From JBDTSW01 sp963799815 (GTDB taxonomy: Bacteria > Actinomycetota > Thermoleophilia > Solirubrobacterales > 70-9), in NCBI GenBank assembly GCA_963799815.1, contig CAWCYG010000001.1, forward strand, positions 248,001 to 312,000: a DNA stretch of 64,000 nucleotides, written 5' to 3'. The stretch's first letter is position 1; each line of letters opens with the position of its first letter. The notes beneath the pieces were generated by a model. The model had not been told where the DNA came from. It saw nothing but the letters and a program-made list of their open reading frames with translations, and did not search any database. Made by a program: the position numbers and the translations under genes. Below are positions 54,059 to 63,138 of the stretch, piece after piece.

Positions 54059-55603
54059 TCAGCCGCAGTAGGAGACGCCCGCCGGCGGTCGCGGGTCGCG
54101 ACCCCTGATCCCCTCGCAATCATGCATGCGCTCGACACGCTCGGACAGCGTTTCCGCGAGCTCCTCCGAGCGAGGATCGCCACCACCCGGGGGCAACAGG
54201 TTGCGCAGCTGGAACGGGTCGCGGCGCAGGTCGTAGAGCTCGCGATCTTGGACGCTCACGCATTCCCCGGTCTCGAGGCTCTGCGCACTTTCGTGCTCGA
54301 GGTAGAAGAGGCCCTCGACCCGCAGCCCGCGATAGCGGCAGGGGCCAACGAACCTCGTCGGATCGGCGTTCTCGTCGATCTCGACGAGCAGCGCCCGCCG
54401 CGGGTCAAGGGGCTCTTTCCGCTTGAGCGCGGGAACGAGGGAGATCCCGTCCATTACGCGACAGTCGCCGCCGGCCGTACAGGGCTCAGCCCCCGCAAGG
54501 TCGAGCAGGGTCGGAGCGATGTCGATGTTCGCGGCGGGCCCTCGCAGCGTCGCCGGCGCTCTCGAGTCCAGGAGGCCGGCGGGGACGCGCATCGCGATCG
54601 GCACTCGCTGGGTCTCCTCGAAGGCGACGTGCTTGCTGTCGCCGAAACGATGTTGACCGCGCAGGAGCCCGTTGTCGGACATGTAGACGACCACCGTCTC
54701 ATCCAGTTCACCGGCATCTTGCAGCGCCTCGAAGATCTCGCCGATCCCGCGGTCGACCCCACGCATCGCCGCCAGGGTGCAGCGGTAGTCGCTCTCCAGC
54801 GACGCGAGCCTCGAGCCCGTCAAGGCCGGCTGGCGCAGGAATGCGGGCAGATCCGAGACTTCGGCCTCGTTGAACGAAGGGGTTCGCGGGACCCGCGCTC
54901 GCGCGAAGAGATCGGCATCCCGAGGGTCGGGCAGCGCGGCGTTGTTGCAGCGACGATCGCCGGAGGGATCCGCGTGGGGGGCGTAGTAGTCGGCCTGAAG
55001 GAAGAGGGGGCGCTCGTCGTCCTTCGACCCGGCGATCATGCGGCGCGCCTGGCGGGTGATCACGCGACTCAGGTAGTCGGCTGGCTCGGTTCCGTGCTCC
55101 TGAACGCCGCCGTCTTCGAGGTGGACCTCGTAGTCGAAGTACGAGGCACCGATCACGGTCGCCCACTCCTCCCACCCTGGCGCCGGGGGCACGTCAGGAA
55201 AATCCTTCTCGTAGTTGTTCAGGTACTTCCCCACATGGGCGGTCCGGTAGCCGGCATCGCGCAGCCACACCGGCAGCGTGCTCTCGGGGTTCTCCAGCAG
55301 CCGGTAGCGGTTGGCGAGGACGCCGTTGTTGTGGCCGTACTGACCGGTCAGGAGGCTCGCCCGGGAGGGGCAGCAAAGCGGCGTGGTCACGGTGAAGTCC
55401 CCCGGCACCGTGCCGCCATCGACGAGCAGCCGCATCGTCTCCGGCATCGCCTTGCGGTTAAACGAGTCGAGCGCCTGATCGTCGCTCGTGATCAGCACAA
55501 TGTTCGGGCCATCGGAAGGAGCTGGAGGCTCGTCCCCGCCACAGGCGCCGACGGTGACGGCGAGGGCGATCGCGCTCGCCGCGAGGAACGGGTGGCCGGC
55601 CAC
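54059..55603 (-). CDS. sulfatase (lipoprotein, formylglycine type), second copy
   Basis: 514 residues from GTG 55603 (in frame also from GTG 55624; GCAGGA lies eight bases before 55603). A lipobox follows the signal: AGHPFLAASAIALAVTVGAC. Sulfatase motifs are LITSDDQALDSF, TTPLCCPSRASLLTGQYGHN, VGKYLNNYEKD, and VYMSDNGLLRGQHRFGDSKH. It shares domain order and motif spacing with the neighbouring sulfatase but differs clearly in sequence, so the two are old paralogues. Substrate unknown. They are arranged tail to tail, which gives them independent promoters. Confidence 0.88.
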   Translation of the reverse strand: MAGHPFLAASAIALAVTVGACGGDEPPAPSDGPNIVLITSDDQALDSFNRKAMPETMRLLVDGGTVPGDFTVTTPLCCPSRASLLTGQYGHNNGVLANRYRLLENPESTLPVWLRDAGYRTAHVGKYLNNYEKDFPDVPPAPGWEEWATVIGASYFDYEVHLEDGGVQEHGTEPADYLSRVITRQARRMIAGSKDDERPLFLQADYYAPHADPSGDRRCNNAALPDPRDADLFARARVPRTPSFNEAEVSDLPAFLRQPALTGSRLASLESDYRCTLAAMRGVDRGIGEIFEALQDAGELDETVVVYMSDNGLLRGQHRFGDSKHVAFEETQRVPIAMRVPAGLLDSRAPATLRGPAANIDIAPTLLDLAGAEPCTAGGDCRVMDGISLVPALKRKEPLDPRRALLVEIDENADPTRFVGPCRYRGLRVEGLFYLEHESAQSLETGECVSVQDRELYDLRRDPFQLRNLLPPGGGDPRSEELAETLSERVERMHDCEGIRGRDPRPPAGVSYCG

Positions 55604-55690
55604 GCATACATCCTGCCCGTTCACGGTTTAGCGTGCACGCACACGAGGGACTGAGAAAGCACGGGATGCGACCGACTTAAAGGAGTGGCG

Positions 55691-55972
55691 ATGCCGACCT
55701 ACGTAATGCTCACACGACTCACCTCCGACGGGGTGAAGACCCTGAAGGACAACCCCAGCCGGGTGCATGAGGTCAACAAGGAGGTCGAGCAGCTCGGGGT
55801 GAAGGTGCTCTCCCAGTGGGCGACCCTGGGCGAGTACGACTTCATCACCGTGGTCGAGGCTCCCGACGAGTCGACGATGGCAAAGCTCTCGATCGAGATG
55901 GGCTCTCGGGGCACCGTCATGAACGAGACGCTGACCGCGATCGACGCAGAGGAGTTCACGAAGTCCCTCTAG
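55691..55972 (+). CDS. GYD-domain protein
   Basis: 93 residues. The GYD ferredoxin-like fold is represented by PTYVMLTRLTSDGVKTLKDN, then LGVKVLSQWATLGEYDFITV (the G-x-Y-D motif) and VEAPDESTMAKLSIEMGSRG. The protein ends EEFTKSL. Function is unknown in the family. AAAGGAG sits six bases before ATG 55691, which decides that start over GTG 55685. It precedes purD by 30 bases on the same strand. Confidence 0.85.
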   Translation: MPTYVMLTRLTSDGVKTLKDNPSRVHEVNKEVEQLGVKVLSQWATLGEYDFITVVEAPDESTMAKLSIEMGSRGTVMNETLTAIDAEEFTKSL

Positions 55973-56002
55973 GTCCGGGCCGAGGCGGCGCAGGCCTCCC
56001 CC

Positions 56003-57295
56003 ATGCGGGTCCTCGTCGTAGGAGGCGGCGGGCGCGAGCACGCGATCGTGCGGGCGCTCGGGCGCTCCGGAACTGTCTCGGAGATCCTCGCCGCCCCCGG
56101 AAACGCCGGCATCGCCGCCGACGCCCGCTGCGTTGCGGTCGGCGCGGAGGACACAAACGGGCTGGTCGATGCCGCCGTGGCGGAGGGCATCGAACTGGTG
56201 GTCGTCGGCCCCGAGGTTCCCCTGGTCGCGGGGTTGGTGGACGCGCTCGAGGCGGCAGGCGTCCCTGCCTTCGGGCCGAGCGCCGCGGCGGCCCGGCTCG
56301 AGGGCTCGAAGGTGCATGCCAAGGAGGTGATGCGGGAGGCAGGAGTGCCGACCGCTTCGCACCTGGTGTTGCGTGATCGCACGGAGGCACTCGAGCACCT
56401 GGCCCGCGCCTCGTACCCCGCGGTGCTCAAGGCCGACGGGCTCGCCGCCGGAAAGGGGGTGATCATCGCCCTAGACGAGCGCTCCGCGCGTGATGCCGTC
56501 GAGCTCTTCTTCGTGGAGGAGCGCTTCGGCCACACGGCGGTTGTGCTCGAGGACTTCCTGGACGGAGAGGAGCTCTCGCTGCTGGCGCTCTGCGACGGCG
56601 AGAACGTCCTTCCCCTCGCGCCGGCCCAGGACTACAAGCGCATCGGCGATGGCGATCAGGGGCCCAACACGGGCGGAATGGGCTCCTACTCCCCCGTGCC
56701 CGGCTTCGACGCCGACCGGGTCGAGGAGCTTGCCGATTCCGTTCATCGCCCGGTCGTGGACCTGCTGCACCGACGCGGGACTCCCTTCCACGGCGTGCTC
56801 TACGCAGGGCTCATGATGGCCTCAAGCGGCCTAAAGGTCCTCGAGTTCAACTGCCGCTTCGGGGACCCCGAGACGCAAGCGGTGCTGCCGCGCCTACGCT
56901 CCGACCTCTCCGACCTCTGCCTCGCTTCGCGCGAGCCAGGCGGGTTGGAGGGTGCTCGCGCGGACTTCGACGAGAGCTGGGCCGTAACGGTGGTCCTCGC
57001 CTCCGCCGGCTATCCCGAGAGCTCATCGAAGGGCGACGTCATCACGGGCCTCGACCAAGCGGCCGAGTTCGCGGGCGTCGAGGTGAGCCACGCGGGCACG
57101 GCCGTCCGCGATGGAGAGGTCGTCACGGCCGGAGGTCGCGTTCTCAATGTCACGGCCCTCGGGCCCGACGCCCGCGCAGCACGGGAGCTGGCGTACGAGG
57201 CCGCAACCCAGATCAGCTTCGAGGGCATGCAGATGCGGACTGACATCGCCGCCAGGGCGGTCGGCAACCCTGACCGCCCCGCGGCCGGTGCATGA
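56003..57295 (+). CDS. purD: phosphoribosylamine-glycine ligase
   Basis: 430 residues, ATP-grasp. MRVLVVGGGGREHAIVRALG is the N-terminal signature, then GPEVPLVAGLVDALEAAGVP, VLKADGLAAGKGVIIALDER (ATP loop), LEDFLDGEELSLLALCDGEN, KRIGDGDQGPNTGGMGSYSP and VLEFNCRFGDPETQAVLPRL (metal ligands E and N). It attaches glycine to 5-phosphoribosylamine, the second step of purine synthesis. Its stop overlaps a possible purE start (ATGA). Confidence 0.97.
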   Translation: MRVLVVGGGGREHAIVRALGRSGTVSEILAAPGNAGIAADARCVAVGAEDTNGLVDAAVAEGIELVVVGPEVPLVAGLVDALEAAGVPAFGPSAAAARLEGSKVHAKEVMREAGVPTASHLVLRDRTEALEHLARASYPAVLKADGLAAGKGVIIALDERSARDAVELFFVEERFGHTAVVLEDFLDGEELSLLALCDGENVLPLAPAQDYKRIGDGDQGPNTGGMGSYSPVPGFDADRVEELADSVHRPVVDLLHRRGTPFHGVLYAGLMMASSGLKVLEFNCRFGDPETQAVLPRLRSDLSDLCLASREPGGLEGARADFDESWAVTVVLASAGYPESSSKGDVITGLDQAAEFAGVEVSHAGTAVRDGEVVTAGGRVLNVTALGPDARAARELAYEAATQISFEGMQMRTDIAARAVGNPDRPAAGA

Positions 57296-57309
57296 GGGAG
57301 AATCGCGCG

Positions 57310-57820
57310 ATGGAAGTCAGCGGACCCAGGGAGCCGGGGACCGAGACGGTCCCGGCTGAGGCACCACAGGACATCGATCCGGCGGCCGAGGTCGAGGCAG
57401 CCTTCGAGGAGATCGAAGTGGATGCCCCACTCGTCGGGATCATCATGGGGTCGAAGAACGACAAGCCGAAGATGCAGCCCGGCGGGGCGGGCCCTGCAAG
57501 AGGCCGGCATCGCCTATGAGGTTCGCGTGATGAGCGCCCACCGCGATCCCGAGATGGTCCGCGAGTACTGCCACAACGCGCGGATGCGGGGGCTGAGGGT
57601 GATCATCGCCGGGGCGGGGATGTCGGCAGCGCTGCCCGGAGTCGCCGCCGCCCACACGGATCTCCCGGTGATCGGCGTGCCGATCCTCGGTAAGGCGCTC
57701 GGCGGGCTCGATGCCCTCCTCTCTGCCGTGCAGATGCCCCCGGGCATCCCCGTCGCATGCGTCGCCATCGATGGCGCTAAGAACGCGGGCGTCCTCGCCA
57801 CGCGGATCATCAACTCCTAG
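57310..57820 (+). CDS. purE: N5-carboxyaminoimidazole ribonucleotide mutase, frameshifted
   Basis: About 170 residues in two frames. The first half, from ATG 57310 with GGGAGAA upstream, has an acidic leader (EAPQDIDPAAEVEAAFEEIE) and the PurE start (PLVGIIMGSKNDKPKMQP). One extra base near 57481-57485 shifts the frame. The rest then reads RALQEAGIAYEVRVMSAHRD, RVIIAGAGMSAALPGVAAAH, DLPVIGVPILGKALGGLDAL and VACVAIDGAKNAGVLATRII. All active-site residues (G-S-x-x-D-x region with Lys, S-A-H-R, A-G-x-x-x-x-L-P-G) are present, so the gene is probably intact in the organism. The start is either 57310 or ATG 57292, which overlaps purD. Confidence 0.9.
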
Positions 57821-57831
57821 ATCATCGTCCC

Positions 57832-59112
57832 GTGATCTCGCGCTACACACGTCCGCAGATAGGCGGCGTCTGGTCCGACGAGCAGCGGATGGAGGGCTGG
57901 CTCGAAGTCGAGCTGGCCGCCACCGATGCCTGGGCGGCGGAGGGCGTCGTACCGGCGGAAGCCGCCGCGAGCTGTCGCGATCTCGCGTCGGTCGACGCCG
58001 ACGCGGTGAAGGAGCGCGAGCGAACCACCGGCCACGACGTCGCCGCATTCGTCGATGTGGTGGCCGCCTCGGTGGGCGAGGCGGGCCGCTGGATCCACTA
58101 CGGCCTCACCTCCTCCGACGTGCTCGATACAGCGCTTGGCCTGCAGCTGCGCGCCGCGGGGGAGATCGTCATCGCGGGCGCCCGAGAGTTTCGCGATGCG
58201 CTGATCGACAGGGCCGTGGAGCATCTCAAGACGCTCTGCGTCGGGCGCACCCACGGGGTCCACGCGGAGCCCACCACCTTCGGCCTGCGACTCGCCGGGT
58301 TCGCGATGGAGGCGCACCGCAACCTGGAGCGACTCGAGGATGCCTTCGAGCAGGCTGCGGTGGGCAAGCTCTCCGGGGCGGTGGGCACCTACGCATCGGT
58401 CCCCCCTTCGGTGGAGCGGCGGGTGATGGAGACGCTGCGACTGCGTGCGGAGGATGTCTCGACGCAGATCGTGCCGCGGGACCGGCATGCAGTGGTGCTC
58501 GCGCGAATCGCCATCGCAGGAGGCGGGCTCGAGCGCTTCGCCACCGAGGTTCGCAACCTTCAGCGCACCGAGGTGCGCGAGGTGGAGGAGCCGTTCGCGG
58601 CCGGGCAGAAGGGATCCTCCGCCATGCCCCACAAGCGAAACCCGATCCTGTGCGAGCGCATCACGGGCCTTGCCCGCGTCCTGCGTGGTTACTCACAGGT
58701 GGGTATGGAGAACATCGCGCTGTGGCACGAGCGAGACATCTCGCACTCGGGCGCCGAGCGCGTGGTGCTGCCCGATGCGACGATCGGGCTCGACTACATG
58801 CAACACCTCGGCGCCCGCGTCGCCCGTGAGATGACCGTGCATCCCGAGCGCATGCGCCAGAACCTGGAGCTGACCTATGGCGCGCTCTTCTCCCAGCGCG
58901 TGCTCACCGCGCTCGTCGAGGGGGGCATGGCCCGCGAGGACGCCTATCGCCTCGTGCAGGAGTTGGCGCAGCGCGCCTGGGACACCGAGACCCCGTTCAA
59001 GCAGCTGATCGCCGAGCGGGCTCCTGATCTAGACGTCGACGAGGTCTTCTCCTACGACGCCTACCTCACGCACGTGCCCGAGGTGATGGAGCGCCTCGAG
59101 GCGCTCCGGTAG
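57832..59112 (+). CDS. purB: adenylosuccinate lyase
   Basis: 426 residues, fumarase/aspartase superfamily. ISRYTRPQIGGVWSDEQRME is the expected start. RWIHYGLTSSDVLDTALGLQ holds the catalytic base region, VGRTHGVHAEPTTFGL the second, and GSSAMPHKRNPILCERITG is the signature loop. It cleaves SAICAR and adenylosuccinate in purine and AMP synthesis. GTG start 11 bases after the purE stop; the stop overlaps the following small gene by one base. This gives a purD-purE-purB-orf string. Confidence 0.97.
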   Translation: MISRYTRPQIGGVWSDEQRMEGWLEVELAATDAWAAEGVVPAEAAASCRDLASVDADAVKERERTTGHDVAAFVDVVAASVGEAGRWIHYGLTSSDVLDTALGLQLRAAGEIVIAGAREFRDALIDRAVEHLKTLCVGRTHGVHAEPTTFGLRLAGFAMEAHRNLERLEDAFEQAAVGKLSGAVGTYASVPPSVERRVMETLRLRAEDVSTQIVPRDRHAVVLARIAIAGGGLERFATEVRNLQRTEVREVEEPFAAGQKGSSAMPHKRNPILCERITGLARVLRGYSQVGMENIALWHERDISHSGAERVVLPDATIGLDYMQHLGARVAREMTVHPERMRQNLELTYGALFSQRVLTALVEGGMAREDAYRLVQELAQRAWDTETPFKQLIAERAPDLDVDEVFSYDAYLTHVPEVMERLEALR

Positions 59113-59588
59113 TGGGCCGCCGCTGGGATATCGACGAGCGCGGCCGCGGCGTCGGCGATGCCACGGCGCTCGTTCCCGGCGCATCGGAACTGCTTGCAGC
59201 GTTGGAGCGTCCCGATTGGGTGGCCGAGGACCCGGAGTCGCACCTGCTGCCCCACCTGCGTCGCTGGTGCCAGCGCGAGCAGGCTCGGCTCGAGCTGGTC
59301 TCGGCCCGGGTCCGCGACGACGCAACGTTCGCGGTCGAGCTGCGCTGGCTCGGCGACGATCGTGATACACGCGGGGCACGAGAGGCGGTCTTCGCTCTCA
59401 TCGGCTCGGTCGCCGAGAGCGCCACCTACGTGCGTCAGCGCCGGCGAGACGCCGCCGGAGACGTTGACGAGCCATGCACGGACGAGCCTCTGGTGTTCGA
59501 GATCGCCACTGGCATGCTCCCGGGCGACACGACGTTCGCCGAGCACGGTCATACGCTCGAGCTGGTCGTTGGCGGCGTCTTCAGCTGA
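59112..59588 (+). CDS. hypothetical protein at the end of the pur operon
   Basis: 158 residues, acidic, no membrane helix. It starts with GTG sharing a base with the purB stop, so it is cotranslated. It looks like a single alpha/beta domain: LLAALERPDWVAEDPESHLL, then PHLRRWCQREQARLELVSAR, TFAVELRWLGDDRDTRGARE, AVFALIGSVAESATYVRQRR and GMLPGDTTFAEHGHTLELVV. I do not recognise the family. Confidence 0.65.
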   Translation: MGRRWDIDERGRGVGDATALVPGASELLAALERPDWVAEDPESHLLPHLRRWCQREQARLELVSARVRDDATFAVELRWLGDDRDTRGAREAVFALIGSVAESATYVRQRRRDAAGDVDEPCTDEPLVFEIATGMLPGDTTFAEHGHTLELVVGGVFS

Positions 59589-59594
59589 GCAAGC

Positions 59595-60957
59595 TCAAAG
59601 GCGCCGCGACAGCACCGCCTCCGTGCCGCGGGCCGGTGCCAGCGTCACGTTGCGGCGGACCATCCGCTCGCGCCCGGGGCGCGCCGGCCACAGCTCGGCT
59701 CGAGCCAGAATCGTCCGCAGCGCGACCTTCATCTCGAACTTCGCGAAAGCGGCGCCGAGGCAGCGCCGGGTCCCGCCGCCGAAGGGAATCCACGAGTACG
59801 TCTCGGGCGAGGCGTCGATGAAGCGCTCTGGCTGAAAGCTGCGCGCCTGCGGGTAGAGGTCCTCGCGCATGTGCGTGAGGTAGATCGCGGCCATGACCAC
59901 GGCCCCGGCCGGTAGATCGTGGCCGCCCAGCGACGCCGGCGCCCGTAGCTGGCGGCCGGTGAACGGAACCACCGGCCGCAGCCGCAGAGTCTCGTCGATC
60001 ACGGCGTCGAGGTATGCGTCATCGCCGCCCCCCAGCTCGAAGCGCAGGCGCTCGAGCGCATCGGGCCTCCCGAACAGGAGGTCGAACGCCCACGCCAGCG
60101 AGGTCGCGGTGGTCTCGTGTCCGGCGAGCAGCAGGGTCATGAGCTGGTCGCGGATGTCCGTATCGCCCATCCGAGTGCCGTCATCGAACTCGGCCGTCAG
60201 CAGCATCGAGAGGATGTCCTCGCGTTCGGTGAGGTCGGTATCGCCTCGGCGATCGGCGATCTCCGCGAGCAGGAGCTCATCGGTCCGCTCGATCCGAGCT
60301 GCTGCGCGGCGCCACGGCGGCAGCCGCCGGCGTGAAGCTCGAGACCATGCCCACGGCTTGCGGCGATTGCGTGGTCGCCAGGATGTCGACGAGATTGCGA
60401 GCGAGCTCGTCGCGGCGCCCTGCGTCCTCAACGCCGAAGACGGCACGCAGGATCACCTCCAGCGTGATCGCCTGCATGCTCGGGTGAAGCGCGAACGGCT
60501 GATCGACCGGCCAGCGCTCGATCTCGCGCTCGGTCGCCTCAGCGATCACCGACTCGTAGGCGCGCATGCGGTCGCCGTGGAAGGGCGGCAGCATCAGCTT
60601 GCGCCGGCGCATGTGGGCCTCGTCCTCGGCCAGCAGCACTGACTGGGGACCGAGAAGCGGCCGCAGGACGATGTTGCGCCCGGGCGCGATCGTGTTGACG
60701 CGGTCCGCGGCGAAGAGCTGCTTCAGCGATGGCGGATCGGAGATGAAGACCAAGTCACCCGGCCCGTAGATGCGCAGCGTGAAGGTGTCTCCATAGACCT
60801 CGGCGCAACGCTCGAACATCGCGACCGGATCGCGGATGAACGCCACGGTCTGCAGGAGCCGCGGCTGGCCCGGGCCGAGTGGCAACGAGTACGTCGAGGG
60901 GCGTGCGTGGGCCGGGGGTTCGGTCGCCGCGGGCTCGGAGACCGTGGTGGTCTTCAT
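59595..60957 (-). CDS. cytochrome P450, frameshifted
   Basis: About 454 residues joined over a frame change near 60312-60325. The N-terminal half has YSLPLGPGQPRLLQTVAFIR and RRRKLMLPPFHGDRMRAYES (the C-helix). The C-terminal half has the I-helix LLLAGHETTATSLAW (A-G-x-E-T-T), the E-x-x-R in AVIDETLRLRPVVPFTGRQL, and the heme loop SWIPFGGGTRRCLGAAFAKF. It uses O2 and two electrons from a partner to oxidise an unknown substrate. Starts at ATG 60957, sharing one base (TGATG) with the stop of the upstream CsoR-type regulator, so the two are cotranscribed and copper-responsive expression is suggested. Confidence 0.88.
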
Positions 60958-61259
60958 CAGCGGGTGCGGGCGAAGCGCTCCAGCGCCTGAAGCAGTTCCT
61001 CGACCTTCGCGTCTGCCTCGGGGCCGCCACGCTCGAGCGCCGCACGGACGCAGTGGCCGGTGTGGTCCGAGAGAACCTGAAGGCCGACGCCATCGAGCGC
61101 CTTTGTGACCGCCGCGAGTTGCGTGAGCACGTCGACGCAATAAGCCTCCTCAGCGACCATGCGCGAGATCCCTCGCACCTGGCCCTCGATGCGGGCCAGA
61201 CGCCGCAGGAGCGCTTCACGGTCGTCGATGTAGCCGACGGTTTCGGCCTGGGCCTTCAT
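60957..61259 (-). CDS. CsoR/FrmR-family metal-sensing repressor
   Basis: 100 residues, all-helical. REALLRRLARIEGQVRGISR, then MVAEEAYCVDVLTQLAAVTK (Cys) and LSDHTGHCVRAALERGG (His and Cys). The C...H-x3-C set is the Cu(I) ligand set of CsoR, which makes copper the likely effector. A CsoR-like operator lies 28-46 bases upstream of the start. Its stop overlaps the P450 ATG (TGATG), so they are translated together. Confidence 0.85.
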   Translation of the reverse strand: MKAQAETVGYIDDREALLRRLARIEGQVRGISRMVAEEAYCVDVLTQLAAVTKALDGVGLQVLSDHTGHCVRAALERGGPEADAKVEELLQALERFARTR

Positions 61260-61286
61260 CGATGGCCACTTTAGCGCAGGCCGCCA

Positions 61287-61305
61287 TATACCGGGGAGGG
61301 GTATC
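61287..61305 (-). promoter_or_regulatory. CsoR-type inverted-repeat operator
   Basis: TATACCGGGG-A-GGGGTATC contains the ATACC...GGTAT arms and G/C core typical of CsoR sites (ATACCC-N-GGGTAT). It lies just upstream of the csoR-like start on the minus strand. Binding of apo-repressor would give copper-inducible autoregulation of the regulator-P450 pair. Confidence 0.6.
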
Positions 61306-61347
61306 CGGCCGGCGGCTGGAGGCGGCCCTGCCATCATCGAGCGCCGC

Positions 61348-62266
61348 ATGAGGCTTCCCTTTCGCAGATCACACCCGAAGCCGCCCCCCGCACCGTTCGT
61401 GGTGGGCGTCGGGCGCTCGGGCACCACGCTTCTGCGGCTGATGCTCGACGCTCATCCGGATCTGGCCATGCCGCCCGGAGACCGGCTTCATTCCGGGCTT
61501 GATCAAGGCGGCCCGGTCCGAGGACGCCACCCCAGAGGATCTGCTCGCCGCGATCACGTCGCACCGCAAGTGGGGCGACTTTCCGATGGACGAAGAGGAG
61601 TTGCTCGAGCGCTTCCGCGCCCTCGACCGAGTCCGCCCCCGCGGCGCGGTCCGGGCCTTCTATGACCTCTACGCCGCCAAGCAGGGCAAGCCGCGGTGGG
61701 GAGACAAGACGCCCGGCTACACGATGTACATGCGCCGGATCTCGCGTGTGCTCCCCGAGGCCCGCTTCGTCCATGTGATCCGCGACGGGCGGGCCGTGGG
61801 CCTCTCCCGGATGCGGACACTGTCGCTGAAGCCCGTGGACGCGGCCAAGGTCGCGAAGCGGTGGCGCAAGAAGGTCGAGAAGGCCCGCTCGGTCGGCGCC
61901 TCGCTCGACGGCTATCTCGAGATCCGTTACGAGGCCCTGGTGACGGACCCGGAGCCCACCCTCCGCGAGGTTTGCGAGTTCATCGAGCTGCCATGGGACC
62001 CGGCGCTCCTCGACTACCACGAGCGCTCGGAGGAACGCCTCGGCGAGCTCGATCGCGACATCCCGGCTTGGGGCCGAAAGCCACCGCGGTCAGCGGAGAG
62101 CCGGATGGCGCTTCACCAGCAGACCACGAAGCCGCCCGATCCCTCGCGAATCGATCGCTGGCGCACCGAGCTCGAGCCCGCCGAGATCGAGGCCTTCGAG
62201 GCCGAGGCCGGGCCTCTCCTCAAGACCCTCGGCTACGAGCTGACCGGCTCCGCGAAGGCTTCGTGA
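61348..62266 (+). CDS. sulfotransferase, frameshifted near the N-terminus
   Basis: About 305 residues. From ATG 61348 the PAPS-binding P-loop is FVVGVGRSGTTLLRLMLDAH. A base change of frame near 61473-61477 follows AMPP, after which the second frame reads ETGFIPGLIKAARSEDATPE. The 3'-phosphate segment is EARFVHVIRDGRAVGLSRMR. EIRYEALVTDPEPTLREVCE and WDPALLDYHERSEERLGELD match the family's later blocks. It transfers sulfuryl from PAPS. The stop overlaps the next gene start (GTGA). Confidence 0.85.
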
Positions 62267-63138
62267 CGGAATCCACTCCAACCGTCCTCGTGGTGGGGCT
62301 GCAGAAGTCCGGCACAAGCCTGCTGCTGCGCCTGCTCTCGGACACGAGGTCGTTTCGAAACCCGGTCCGATTCGAGGGCAAGGAGCTCTGGGGAGACGAT
62401 CCGCCCTTCGCACCGAAGGCCTTCCCCGCGGGGACCTTCTATCAACGCGATGGCGGCGAGCGCGGACACGAGCTCGGGGCCGACGAGGCAACGGATGACG
62501 TCATCGCGCATCTGCGCGGCACCCTTGACGAGGCGGCCCGCCCCGGCAAGGCGCTCGTACTCAAGAACCCGTACAACACGGTCCGGGTTCCCTGGCTCCG
62601 TGCTGCCCTGCCCGAGGCGTCGATCGTCGCAGTCGTCCGCCGCCCCCTCCCCAACGTCTTCTCGCTGATGAAGAAGCATGTGGAGAACCCGCACACGCAC
62701 CGCGGCCCGCAGGAGGGCTGGTGGGGTGTAAAGCCGGCAGGCTGGCGCGAGCTGCGAAGCGACGACAGGGTCCTCCAGGCCGCCCGCCAGTGGGAGCGGG
62801 TCAACGCGAAGCTGTGGTCCGATCGCGCCCAGATCGACCTCGTCGTCCCCTACCACGAGCTGACCAGGGATCCCGCGAGCTTCGTGGGGCGAATCGGAGA
62901 GATGGCGCTGGGTGAACGGCCGAAGGGCAAGAGCATTCCTGCTCTCGAGGCTTTGGACGACGAACACGAGCGCGGCGGCCCGCTCGAGTCCGCCAACCGC
63001 GTGTACGGCCGAACCGGCTCGCTCGATCTCGGGGGCGCCGAGCGCGGCCAGGCGTGGCTCGAGCCGTTCAGCGCAGGGGAGCGAAGCCGGGTGCTCGAGG
63101 TCTGCGGGCCGCTCGCCGGTGAGATGGGGCTCGCCTAA
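62263..63138 (+). CDS. sulfotransferase-family protein
   Basis: 291 residues from a GTG overlapping the upstream sulfotransferase. The P-loop is PTVLVVGLQKSGTSLLLRLL. EASIVAVVRRPLPNVFSLMK is the 3'-PB segment. LVLKNPYNTVRVPWLRAAL and VVPYHELTRDPASFVGRIGE are as expected. It belongs to the same superfamily as its neighbour but is diverged, so likely a paralogue with different acceptor. The insert MKKHVENPHTHRGPQEGWWG is unusual. It ends tail to tail with the next gene, sharing two bases. Confidence 0.82.
   Translation: MTESTPTVLVVGLQKSGTSLLLRLLSDTRSFRNPVRFEGKELWGDDPPFAPKAFPAGTFYQRDGGERGHELGADEATDDVIAHLRGTLDEAARPGKALVLKNPYNTVRVPWLRAALPEASIVAVVRRPLPNVFSLMKKHVENPHTHRGPQEGWWGVKPAGWRELRSDDRVLQAARQWERVNAKLWSDRAQIDLVVPYHELTRDPASFVGRIGEMALGERPKGKSIPALEALDDEHERGGPLESANRVYGRTGSLDLGGAERGQAWLEPFSAGERSRVLEVCGPLAGEMGLA

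Noticed and set aside
54122..55654. 510-codon plus-strand frame opposite the second sulfatase
   Set aside because: Mirror frame of a sulfatase gene with complete catalytic motifs on the minus strand.
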